Source: Clostridia bacterium
GTDB taxonomy: Bacteria > Bacillota > Clostridia > Oscillospirales > Acutalibacteraceae
NCBI GenBank assembly: GCA_017534365.1
Contig: JAFWCS010000235.1
Span: 1-5,253, forward strand
Direction: 5' to 3'
Length of the DNA: 5,253 bases
Shown here in pieces: positions 1-5,253 of this stretch; the stretch's first letter is position 1; each line of letters opens with the position of its first letter. A program made the translations under genes and the position numbers. The notes under the pieces were generated by a model. That model saw nothing but the letters and a program-made list of their open reading frames with translations, was not told the DNA's origin and did not search any database.

Positions 1-150
1 GTAGATGCCGTCCGTTTCCCGCATGATCTCATAGAGCTTGATCTGCTCAGGCGCGCCGGATTCCCAGTTGTGAATGCTGCTCCAGCCGGATTCGAAGGAG
101 AGCCGGCCGTAGGCTTCCAGATCCCCGCGCCGCCAGGCTTCCGCGCCGGC
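1..150 (-). pseudogene. galK: Inverted internal fragment of a galactokinase-family gene
   Basis: Read on the minus strand from base 150 down to base 1, this stretch is open and encodes 50 residues. They include AEAWRRGDLEAYGRLSFESG, then HNWESGAPEQIKLYE and, at the window edge, ETDGIY. This is the pattern that comes just before the third GHMP-kinase motif in clostridial-type galactokinases (the F-G-x-L-x-x-E-S region, then S-P-E-x-x-x-L-Y-E, then D-G-I-Y-G-x-R-F-S-G). The next part of that protein, GAGFKGCC onward, lies on the opposite strand starting at 145. The piece is therefore a section of the same gene turned around. It has no start or stop of its own in the window. The protein identity comes from recalled family motifs, and no alignment was run. 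Whether the inversion is biological or an artefact of the sequence cannot be decided here. Confidence 0.8.
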
Positions 151-306
151 TTCAAGGGCTGCTGCATGGCGCTGATCGATCCGGCGAAGGCGGAGACGAT
201 CCGGGCGCGCGTCGAGCGGGCCTATCTGACCGCGTTCCCCGCAATGAAGGGCAAATACAGCTTCCATCTGTGCGAGAGCGCGGACGGAATCGCAAATCAA
301 AAGTGA
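145..306 (+). CDS. galK: Galactokinase-family sugar kinase, C-terminal end (partial, disrupted)
   Basis: These 53 residues begin AGFKGCCMALIDPAK and end in SADGIANQK before the TGA at 304-306. GAGFKGCC matches the third conserved GHMP-kinase motif (usually GAGFGGC), which helps form the active site of galactokinase. The tail (AYLTAFPAMKGKYSFHLCES) matches the end of the long galactokinases of Clostridia. Galactokinase phosphorylates galactose at C1 with ATP in the cytoplasm; a related kinase for another sugar, such as a uronic acid, cannot be excluded from the tail alone. The reading frame is open leftward to base 1, but upstream of 145 its plus-strand translation (for example EGEPAVGFQIPAPPGF) is meaningless, because the real coding sequence there is on the minus strand. 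The GTG at 70 is therefore not a true start. The gene is first in an operon with the nucleotidyltransferase and epimerase that follow. Confidence 0.8.
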   Translation, partial: AGFKGCCMALIDPAKAETIRARVERAYLTAFPAMKGKYSFHLCESADGIANQK

Positions 307-310
307 GGTG
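305..310 (+). promoter_or_regulatory. Ribosome binding site overlapping the galK stop codon
   Basis: GAGGTG begins inside the TGA stop of the galactokinase frame and lies 6 bases before the ATG at 317. This decides the start of the next gene: the GTG at 308-310 is part of the ribosome-binding site itself and has no such site upstream. The overlap suggests that ribosomes finishing galK help start the next gene. Confidence 0.7.
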
Positions 311-316
311 CAAACC

Positions 317-1054
317 ATGCAATGTCTGATTCTGGCCGCGGGCTATGCCACCCGGCTGTATCCGCTGACGGAGAATTTTCCGAAGCCGCTGCTCAAGGTC
401 GGCGAGAAAACGATCCTCGATTGGCTGCTGGACGATCTGGACGCCACGGGCCTGATCGATTCCTACGCCGTGATCAGCAACCATAAATTTGCGCATCATT
501 TCGAAGCCTGGGCGCGGGACCACCGCCTGCCGATCACGGTGATCGACGACGGCACGGATTCCAACGAGACCCGGCTGGGCGCGGTGCGCGATCTACAGTT
601 TGCCGTCGAGCAGCTGCAGTGCGACGACGATCTGCTCGTGATCGCCGGCGACAACCTGCTGGATTTCAGCCTGGGGCAGTTTCTGCGCTATGCGCAGGCG
701 AAGGGCACCTCCTGCACGATGCGCTATTGGGAGGAGGACCGGAAGCGTCTGCTCAAAAGCGGCGTGAGCGAGATCGGCGAAGACGAACGTCTGCTCTCGC
801 TGGAGGAGAAACCGGCGCAGCCGAAATCCAACTGGTGCACCCCGCCGTTTTATTTCTACAAAAAAGCGGACGCGGCAAGGATCCCGGACGCGATCGCCGA
901 CGGCTGCGGCACGGACGCGCCGGGCAGCCTGGTCGCGTGGATGTGCCGGCACGCCGTGCTGCACAGCATGGAAATGCCGGGCAGGCGCTACGACATCGGA
1001 AACCTCGAAAGCTACGAACAGGCGCAAACTAATTATAAAGGGATCGTAAGGTAA
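317..1054 (+). CDS. Sugar-phosphate nucleotidyltransferase (NTP_transferase family)
   Basis: This is a cytoplasmic enzyme of 245 residues that should join a nucleoside triphosphate to a sugar 1-phosphate, giving an NDP-sugar and pyrophosphate. The nucleotide-binding signature LAAGYATRLYPLT is at residues 6-18, followed by PKPLL (22-26). AGDN (110-113) supplies the usual metal-binding Asp112, SLEEKP is at 161-166, and YDIGNLESY (225-233) supplies the second acidic site, Asp226. ETRLGAV (84-90) stands where RmlA-type enzymes carry GTAGA, and DAPGSLVAW (200-208) is a motif I recall from a clostridial subfamily. The length fits a single catalytic domain with no left-handed helix or acyltransferase domain, unlike GlmU. 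The start at 317 is chosen from the ribosome-binding site at 305-310. The gene lies 10 bases after galK and 5 bases before the epimerase, so its natural substrate is probably the sugar 1-phosphate made by the kinase. The exact sugar and nucleotide cannot be read from the sequence. Confidence 0.88.
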   Translation: MQCLILAAGYATRLYPLTENFPKPLLKVGEKTILDWLLDDLDATGLIDSYAVISNHKFAHHFEAWARDHRLPITVIDDGTDSNETRLGAVRDLQFAVEQLQCDDDLLVIAGDNLLDFSLGQFLRYAQAKGTSCTMRYWEEDRKRLLKSGVSEIGEDERLLSLEEKPAQPKSNWCTPPFYFYKKADAARIPDAIADGCGTDAPGSLVAWMCRHAVLHSMEMPGRRYDIGNLESYEQAQTNYKGIVR

Positions 1055-1059
1055 GAAAG

Positions 1060-2130
1060 ATGAAAAAACAACCCATAGATCTGAACGGCAAAACGATTCT
1101 GGTCACCGGCTCGCCCGGCTTCATCGGCGCGAATCTCGTGCTGCGTCTGCTCAGGGAGCTGCGCGGCGGCACGGTCGTGAGCTTTGACAATCTGAACGAT
1201 TATTATGACGTGCGGCTGAAGGCATGGCGGCTGCGGCAGATCGAAGACGCCGCGGCGTCCTCCCCGGTCCGGCACGTATTTGTCAAGGGCTCGATCGGCG
1301 ACAAGGCGGCGGTGGACGCGCTGTTTGCGTCGTATGCGTTCGACGTGGTCGTCAACCTGGCCGCGCAGGCCGGCGTGCGTTATTCCATCGACCACCCCGA
1401 CGTTTACATGGAATCGAATATCATCGGCTTCTACAATATTCTGGAGGCCTGCCGCAATCATCCCGTTTCGCATCTGGTCTATGCCTCGAGCTCCTCTGTC
1501 TACGGCGGCAACAAAAAAGTGCCCTTCTCCACGGAGGACCCGGTGGATCACCCGGTCAGCCTCTACGCCGCGACCAAAAAGAGCAACGAGCTGCTCGCCC
1601 ACGCCTACAGCAAGCTTTATGAGATCCCGGCAACGGGTCTGCGCTTTTTCACGGTCTACGGCCCCGCCGGCCGGCCGGATATGTTCTATTTCAGCGCGAC
1701 CGAAACGCTCACGCGGGGCGGCACGATCAAGATCTTCAACTACGGCAACTGCAAGCGGGATTTCACCTATATCGACGACATCGTTGAGGGCGTTTATCGC
1801 GTCATGCAGGGCGCGCCGGCGAAGGCGACGGGCGACGACGGCCTGCCGCTCCCGCCCTGCGCCGTCTACAACATCGGCGGCGGGCAGCCGGAGAACCTGC
1901 TGGATTTCGTGCGCACGCTGCAGGAGGAGCTCGTGCGCGCGGGCGTGCTGCCGGCGGATTACGACTTTGAAGGCCACCGGGAACTCGTCGGCATGCAGCC
2001 GGGCGACGTGCCCGTGACCTTTGCGGACGCGGCAGCGCTGGAACGGGACTACGGCTTCACGCCCCGGATCGGCATCCGGGAGGGGCTGCGCAGCTTCGCC
2101 CAATGGTATAAGGAATATAATAATAAATAA
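1060..2130 (+). CDS. NAD-dependent sugar epimerase, UDP-glucuronate 4-epimerase type
   Basis: This 356-residue protein is an extended short-chain dehydrogenase/reductase. The Rossmann NAD motif TGSPGFIG is at residues 16-23, and SFDNLNDYYD (41-50) follows the second strand, a pattern typical of UDP-glucuronate 4-epimerases. YASSSSVYGG (141-150) carries the catalytic serine region, and Tyr169 with Lys173 form the YxxxK pair. LRFFTVYGPAGRPDM (194-208) and RDFTYIDDIVEG (223-234) are substrate-domain motifs of the same group. It should invert C4 of a UDP-uronic acid (UDP-glucuronate to UDP-galacturonate), though a UDP-hexose 4-epimerase role is possible. It starts 5 bases after the nucleotidyltransferase stop, with AAGG at 1048-1051 as a ribosome-binding site next to that stop. 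It is the last gene of the plus-strand operon and is followed by the hairpin at 2150-2188. The C-terminal substrate domain is complete. Confidence 0.9.
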   Translation: MKKQPIDLNGKTILVTGSPGFIGANLVLRLLRELRGGTVVSFDNLNDYYDVRLKAWRLRQIEDAAASSPVRHVFVKGSIGDKAAVDALFASYAFDVVVNLAAQAGVRYSIDHPDVYMESNIIGFYNILEACRNHPVSHLVYASSSSVYGGNKKVPFSTEDPVDHPVSLYAATKKSNELLAHAYSKLYEIPATGLRFFTVYGPAGRPDMFYFSATETLTRGGTIKIFNYGNCKRDFTYIDDIVEGVYRVMQGAPAKATGDDGLPLPPCAVYNIGGGQPENLLDFVRTLQEELVRAGVLPADYDFEGHRELVGMQPGDVPVTFADAAALERDYGFTPRIGIREGLRSFAQWYKEYNNK

Positions 2131-2144
2131 AACTATACGTACAC

Positions 2145-2206
2145 GCAAAAAGCCGCCCGCGGTCCTGCAAAAAGACTGCGGGCGGCTTGCATGTTTTCTG
2201 TTATTT
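2145..2206. terminator. Bidirectional intrinsic terminator between convergent operons
   Basis: An 11-base arm AAGCCGCCCGC (2150-2160) is perfectly complementary to GCGGGCGGCTT (2178-2188). Four more pairs (2161-2164 with 2174-2177, one of them G-T) extend the stem, leaving a loop of about 9 bases. Read leftward, the stem runs straight into a run of five T (complement of 2147-2151), a textbook terminator for the minus-strand genes. Read rightward, T-rich sequence (TTTT at 2194-2197 and TTTTT at 2204-2208) follows after a short GC gap, so it probably also stops the galK operon, less efficiently. It lies between the stop codons at 2130 and 2201. Confidence 0.9.
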
Positions 2207-2683
2207 TTCCTGCACGCGTTTACCGGTCATGTGCTCGATCTCAAATTCGATGATCACGGCGCGGGGGCCGTCCTTGGCCAGATCCCCCTCCAGATCGTAA
2301 TCGGCGGGGAAATATTTCTGCCCGAGCAGGCGGAGCTTTTCCATCGTTTCCGCGCGATCCTCCAGCACCCGGACACGCCCGAAGGCGATCACGCTCGTCA
2401 CGCGATACCACCACTCGCCCGGCGCGCGCTCGCCGGCGGGAACGACACAGAAGGACGCTTTGTCGCTCGCGCGGATCGCGTCGAGCTTCTGCCCCTCCCG
2501 CGCGGAGTGAAAATACAGCCGGCCGTCTTGATAAACGTAATTCAGCGGCACCGCGTAGGGATAGCCGTTTTCTCCGTTGAGCGCCAGCACGCCGCGCTTT
2601 TCGCGCGCGAGCAGCGCGACGCAGTCGGCTGCGTCAATCTGCTGCGCGAAGCGGCGCATAGGGCGAAATAGCTGTTCCTGCAT
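2201..2683 (-). CDS. Nim-like pyridoxamine 5'-phosphate oxidase family flavoprotein
   Basis: This 160-residue protein is of the split-barrel FMN-binding fold, in the branch that includes the 5-nitroimidazole resistance proteins. Visible family features are MRR near the start (9-11), GVLALNGENGYPYAVPLNYVY (31-51), LYFHSAREGQKLDAI (56-70) with His59 and Lys66, and YRVTSVIAFGRVRVLED (93-109). In relatives I recall, the residue before the lysine is usually His (EGHK); here it is Gln65. The likely role is FMN-dependent reduction of a small molecule or flavin/heme binding, but no substrate can be named and drug resistance should not be assumed. The first ATG is supported by AAGGAGG seven bases upstream. 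It lies 107 bases downstream of fkp on the same strand with no clear promoter between them, so it may be read from the fkp transcript. It ends at the terminator at 2145-2206. Confidence 0.87.
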   Translation of the reverse strand: MQEQLFRPMRRFAQQIDAADCVALLAREKRGVLALNGENGYPYAVPLNYVYQDGRLYFHSAREGQKLDAIRASDKASFCVVPAGERAPGEWWYRVTSVIAFGRVRVLEDRAETMEKLRLLGQKYFPADYDLEGDLAKDGPRAVIIEFEIEHMTGKRVQEK

Positions 2684-2690
2684 GATGCGT

Positions 2691-2697
2691 CCTCCTT
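2691..2697 (-). promoter_or_regulatory. Strong ribosome binding site of the Nim-like gene
   Basis: On the minus strand this reads AAGGAGG, a near-perfect match to the anti-Shine-Dalgarno sequence, 7 bases before the ATG at 2683. It fixes the start at the first methionine rather than at Met9 (MRRFAQQ), where many relatives begin. Confidence 0.85.
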
Positions 2698-2733
2698 TTT
2701 TCTCAGACCGGCTCGCCGAAGGGATCCGGGCGC

Positions 2734-2754
2734 CGCCGACCTCGCATGTCGGCG
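2734..2754 (-). other. GC-rich hairpin in the fkp to nim-like gap
   Basis: CGCCGAC (2734-2740) and GTCGGCG (2748-2754) form a perfect 7-base-pair stem with a 7-base loop. A second, weaker stem-loop (2763-2767 with 2773-2777) lies next to it. No run of T follows on the minus strand, so this is not a standard terminator. It could protect the end of the fkp message or slow read-through into the Nim-like gene, or it may be chance in GC-rich DNA. Nothing else was recognised in the 107-base gap 2684-2790. Confidence 0.3.
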
Positions 2755-2790
2755 TCTCGTCCGAACCGCGCCGGTTTCACCGTGCGCGTA

Positions 2791-5253
2791 TTAAACCAGC
2801 GTGCAATCCCACACGTTGATCTCCGTATCCGCAAAAACGGATTTCAGCCGCGTCTGCAGATCCGTCCGGCTGACGCCCCTGCGCAGCACGACCTGCAGGA
2901 ATCCGCCGCCGCCCGCGCCGCAGACCATGCGCCCGTCGATCAGATCCTCGATGCTGTCAAAGATCTGGTCGATCAGCGTGTTGGTCGAGCCCGCGTCGAT
3001 CATTTTGCTCAGCTCCCAATGCTGCGCAAGCAGCTGCGCGAACGCATCCACGTTCCCGCGTTCGAGCTCGAAACGCATCAGCGCCGCCGTGCGCTGGATC
3101 TCGTTGAGCGCGTAAAGCGCCTCCGGCTCGTTGCCGATATAGCGGCCGACGACTTCGCGCAGCAGGTTGCGCGCGAGACGCCGCTGCCCGGTATAGATCA
3201 GGCAGAATCGGCGGTTCAGCTCCTCGCGCGTCGCCGCATCCAGCTTCAGATGCTCGACCCGGATCTCCTGCAGGAGCCCCGGACGCGAGGTGATATATTT
3301 GATTCCGTCCGTCACGCCGCCGACCTGATCCTGCCAGCCGCCGCCGGTGGACATGATCTGCTCCATGCACATGACTGCGCTGTAAAGATCGGCGTCCGCG
3401 TGCGGGATGTCAAAAAATGCATACAGCGCCTTCACGCAGGCCGCCGCGAGAATGCTGCTCGTCCCCAGGCCGCTGCCCTTCGGCACGCCGGTCACTTCCG
3501 TATCCATCCAGAAGCCGCCGCCGATGCGATCCAGGATCTCATCCAGGCTGCCGCCTTCGGGCGGGATCACGCCGCAGGCCAGCAGCGCCGCCTTCTGCAG
3601 CACGTAGGGGTCATACGGATCACCGACCGACTGGAGCGGTTCGATCCGGTCAAATTCCCCGTGCACGTCCATATCGCGGCTTTCAAAAACGATCTTGCGC
3701 TCTTTCAGCTTCCGCAGCTGCACCGAAACCGGCCGCTCCCCATTGAGCAGGATGGCGGCATTCAGAACGGTCCCGCCGTTTTCGTTGCAGTACGGCGGCG
3801 TATCCGACCAGCCGCCGCCCCAGTTGACGCGCAGCGGGAGCTTCACTTCCACGTGGTCGTAGCCGATCTTCATCCGCTTGTTTTCTTTGAGGCCGGACAC
3901 CGCCGCAGACAGAATCGCGGAGGACAGGGCGAAAAACGCGGCAGCGACCTGCTTCTCGCCCTCCGCGCCGCCGAGCGCGTTGCCGACGTAACAATGCAGC
4001 CGCATCTGCGCTGCGTAATCCGCCTTTTCCAGCTTGCGCTCCAGCCATTCGGTCTGGATCTTTGTCAGCGGCCCCTGCAGGCGCGCCTGCGTCACGGGCG
4101 CGCGGGCGTTGATAAGCTGCTGGATCCGGTTCATCTGGATCAGCTCGCTCATCCGGCGGTCCCATGCGAGGATCGCGCGCGGATCGGCATCGTTAAACCC
4201 CGCCGCAAGCGATTTGCCGGGCGTGATCTGCGCCCACCTGCCCTCCATCGCGTTCTGATAAAGACGCAGCGCCGCAGCGACGGCCTCCTGCACCGTATCG
4301 CACGCAGGATAGATCCGGGCGTTCCACAGGCTGCCGCCGAATTCAGCGGGCAGCTCTCTGCCAAAGAGCCGGTTCTCTTTCGGGTTGTCTTGCACGCCGA
4401 AGATGCGCGCGACAAATTTCCCGTCCATCTGCTTCAATCCGTGCAGGACCACGCCGGCCGGCACGGTTTCATCATGGATATCGATGTAGCTCAGCACGGA
4501 GCCGGCACCGACAACGCCGGTGCTGTGCACGCAGCTCACCTCTAAATAACAGTTTTTGCCGATCTGCGCGCCGCTGCTCACAACGGAATTGTAGCCGGCG
4601 CAGCCGCTCAGCGAGCTGTTGATCACGTTGCTCCAGTTCAGCGCGGAATAATTCGCGACCTCCGCGGTCATCAGGCGCAGGATCTCCCCGGTCGTGCCGA
4701 AATGAATAAATTTCGCAGGGGCGAGCCGCAGCAGCTTCAGGCTGAAATCATGCAGCGCGTTCCAGACCGCCTTCCGGCACGCCTTCAGCGCGTCGCTGTA
4801 TTCGCCCTCCGGTTTTTCAAGATAAAACTGCTCGAGCGTGGAATCCGTCGCGAGCGGATACTGGAAGTCCCCGTAAAGGCTGAGCCTGACCCTGTCATTC
4901 ACAAACGCCCTGTATTTTTCTGGATCCGGCGCGCCGTCCGTGCTGATCAGCGACCAGAGCGCATCGATCAGGTCAACGCCGAGCAGGATCGCGCCTGTGT
5001 CGATATCCACCATGCCGTTCTCGTTCACGGCGCCGGCTTCGGTCAGTTTTTCCACGGTCTGCTTATGCAGGAACTGCCGGACGTTGCCGTCCTGCCCTTT
5101 CAGATAAACGCCGTGATTCTTGCCGGTCTCAACGTCTTCCTTGAAGCTGATGACGGCAGCGCCGGAACCGGACCAGTCGATGAGAAGGGGGTTGAAGAGC
5201 AGCAGAACGTCGCCGCTGAGCAGCAGCATCCCCTCCCGGATCCTGCCCGGAAC
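2791..5253 (-). CDS. fkp: Bifunctional L-fucokinase / L-fucose-1-phosphate guanylyltransferase (5' end outside window)
   Basis: The visible 820 residues run to the right edge of the window without a start. The enzyme makes GDP-L-fucose from free L-fucose by phosphorylating C1 and then adding GMP from GTP. Counting from the edge, the N-terminal pyrophosphorylase domain shows LSGDVLLLFNP (12-22), ETGKNHG (42-48), FLHKQ (61-65), DIDTGA (83-88) and HFGTTGE (184-190). A hexapeptide-like beta-helix stretch follows at about 207-275 and a helical linker to about 460. The C-terminal GHMP kinase domain has GGGWSDTPPYC (479-489), the ATP-binding PKGSGLGTSS (591-600), STGGGWQDQVGG (635-646) and CGAGGGGF (778-785). 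All kinase motifs look intact. The ATG at 5229 is not the start, because the family sequence GRIREGMLLLSGDV continues through it. The Bacteroides fragilis Fkp is about 950 residues, so roughly 130 or more, including the nucleotide-binding loop, are missing here. An alternative role on a related sugar such as D-arabinose is possible. Confidence 0.9.
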   Translation of the reverse strand, partial: VPGRIREGMLLLSGDVLLLFNPLLIDWSGSGAAVISFKEDVETGKNHGVYLKGQDGNVRQFLHKQTVEKLTEAGAVNENGMVDIDTGAILLGVDLIDALWSLISTDGAPDPEKYRAFVNDRVRLSLYGDFQYPLATDSTLEQFYLEKPEGEYSDALKACRKAVWNALHDFSLKLLRLAPAKFIHFGTTGEILRLMTAEVANYSALNWSNVINSSLSGCAGYNSVVSSGAQIGKNCYLEVSCVHSTGVVGAGSVLSYIDIHDETVPAGVVLHGLKQMDGKFVARIFGVQDNPKENRLFGRELPAEFGGSLWNARIYPACDTVQEAVAAALRLYQNAMEGRWAQITPGKSLAAGFNDADPRAILAWDRRMSELIQMNRIQQLINARAPVTQARLQGPLTKIQTEWLERKLEKADYAAQMRLHCYVGNALGGAEGEKQVAAAFFALSSAILSAAVSGLKENKRMKIGYDHVEVKLPLRVNWGGGWSDTPPYCNENGGTVLNAAILLNGERPVSVQLRKLKERKIVFESRDMDVHGEFDRIEPLQSVGDPYDPYVLQKAALLACGVIPPEGGSLDEILDRIGGGFWMDTEVTGVPKGSGLGTSSILAAACVKALYAFFDIPHADADLYSAVMCMEQIMSTGGGWQDQVGGVTDGIKYITSRPGLLQEIRVEHLKLDAATREELNRRFCLIYTGQRRLARNLLREVVGRYIGNEPEALYALNEIQRTAALMRFELERGNVDAFAQLLAQHWELSKMIDAGSTNTLIDQIFDSIEDLIDGRMVCGAGGGGFLQVVLRRGVSRTDLQTRLKSVFADTEINVWDCTLV

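Noticed and set aside
70..306. A 78-residue plus-strand reading frame starting at GTG 70
   Set aside because: Its first 25 residues are translation of the wrong strand of an inverted galactokinase segment; only the part from 145 is real coding sequence. There is no ribosome-binding site at 70.
308..316. GTG at 308 as start of the nucleotidyltransferase
   Set aside because: The GTG is part of the ribosome-binding site GAGGTG that serves the ATG at 317, and relatives begin at or near the ILAAG strand.
1033..2148. A 371-residue minus-strand open frame opposite the epimerase
   Set aside because: It is low-complexity Arg/Ala/Val-rich shadow translation, while the plus strand encodes an intact epimerase with all motifs.
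2684..2790. A promoter for the Nim-like gene
   Set aside because: No convincing -35 and -10 pair was seen on the minus strand in this GC-rich gap.
2746..4545. A 599-residue plus-strand open frame opposite fkp
   Set aside because: It is a shadow caused by GC-rich codon use. The protein is rich in Arg, Ala, Pro, His and Gln, has no recognisable domain and lies wholly opposite a clear Fkp sequence.
5227..5229. ATG at 5229 as the start of fkp
   Set aside because: The frame is open to the window edge, and the residues before it (VPGRIREG) fit the family sequence. Starting there would cut off the nucleotide-binding N-terminus.
1..5253. Mobile elements, tRNA or rRNA genes, CRISPR arrays, riboswitches
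   Set aside because: No transposase or integrase motifs, repeated spacer pattern or recognisable structured RNA was found. Coding sequence fills nearly the whole window.

Overview
The window is GC-rich DNA, most likely from a Bacillota genome of the gut Clostridia type. The evidence is strong purine-rich ribosome-binding sites, short intergenic gaps, a classical intrinsic terminator, and protein motifs (a GFKGCCMALIDP-type galactokinase, an NRLGAV-like nucleotidyltransferase, a Nim-type flavoprotein) that I recall mainly from that group. The taxon is an inference, not a proof.

Layout: bases 1-306 hold the 3' end of a galactokinase-family gene that is broken. Bases 1-150 encode about 50 galactokinase residues on the minus strand, and bases 145-306 encode the last 53 residues on the plus strand. 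The two pieces are consecutive parts of one protein in opposite orientations, joined at the palindrome GCCGGC (145-150). Bases 317-1054 (+) encode a sugar-phosphate nucleotidyltransferase and 1060-2130 (+) an NAD-dependent sugar epimerase of the UDP-glucuronate 4-epimerase type. These follow galK with overlapping or nearly abutting signals and look like one operon. A strong hairpin at 2150-2188 separates this operon from a convergent minus-strand unit. That unit holds a Nim/pyridoxamine-phosphate-oxidase-like flavoprotein (2201-2683) and, upstream of it, a large bifunctional fucokinase / GDP-fucose pyrophosphorylase (2791 to the right edge, 5' end outside the window).

How the genes fit together: four of the five genes activate or convert sugars. 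The plus-strand operon reads as kinase, then pyrophosphorylase, then 4-epimerase, which is a complete route from a free sugar (galactose or a uronic acid) to an interconvertible nucleotide sugar. The minus-strand fkp does the kinase and pyrophosphorylase steps for L-fucose in one polypeptide. The locus therefore looks like a sugar-salvage island feeding nucleotide sugars to capsule, exopolysaccharide or glycoprotein synthesis.

The most notable structural observation is the inverted galactokinase segment at the left edge. It is either a real small inversion that inactivates galK or a chimeric join from amplification or assembly. No mobile element, tRNA, rRNA or CRISPR array was seen.
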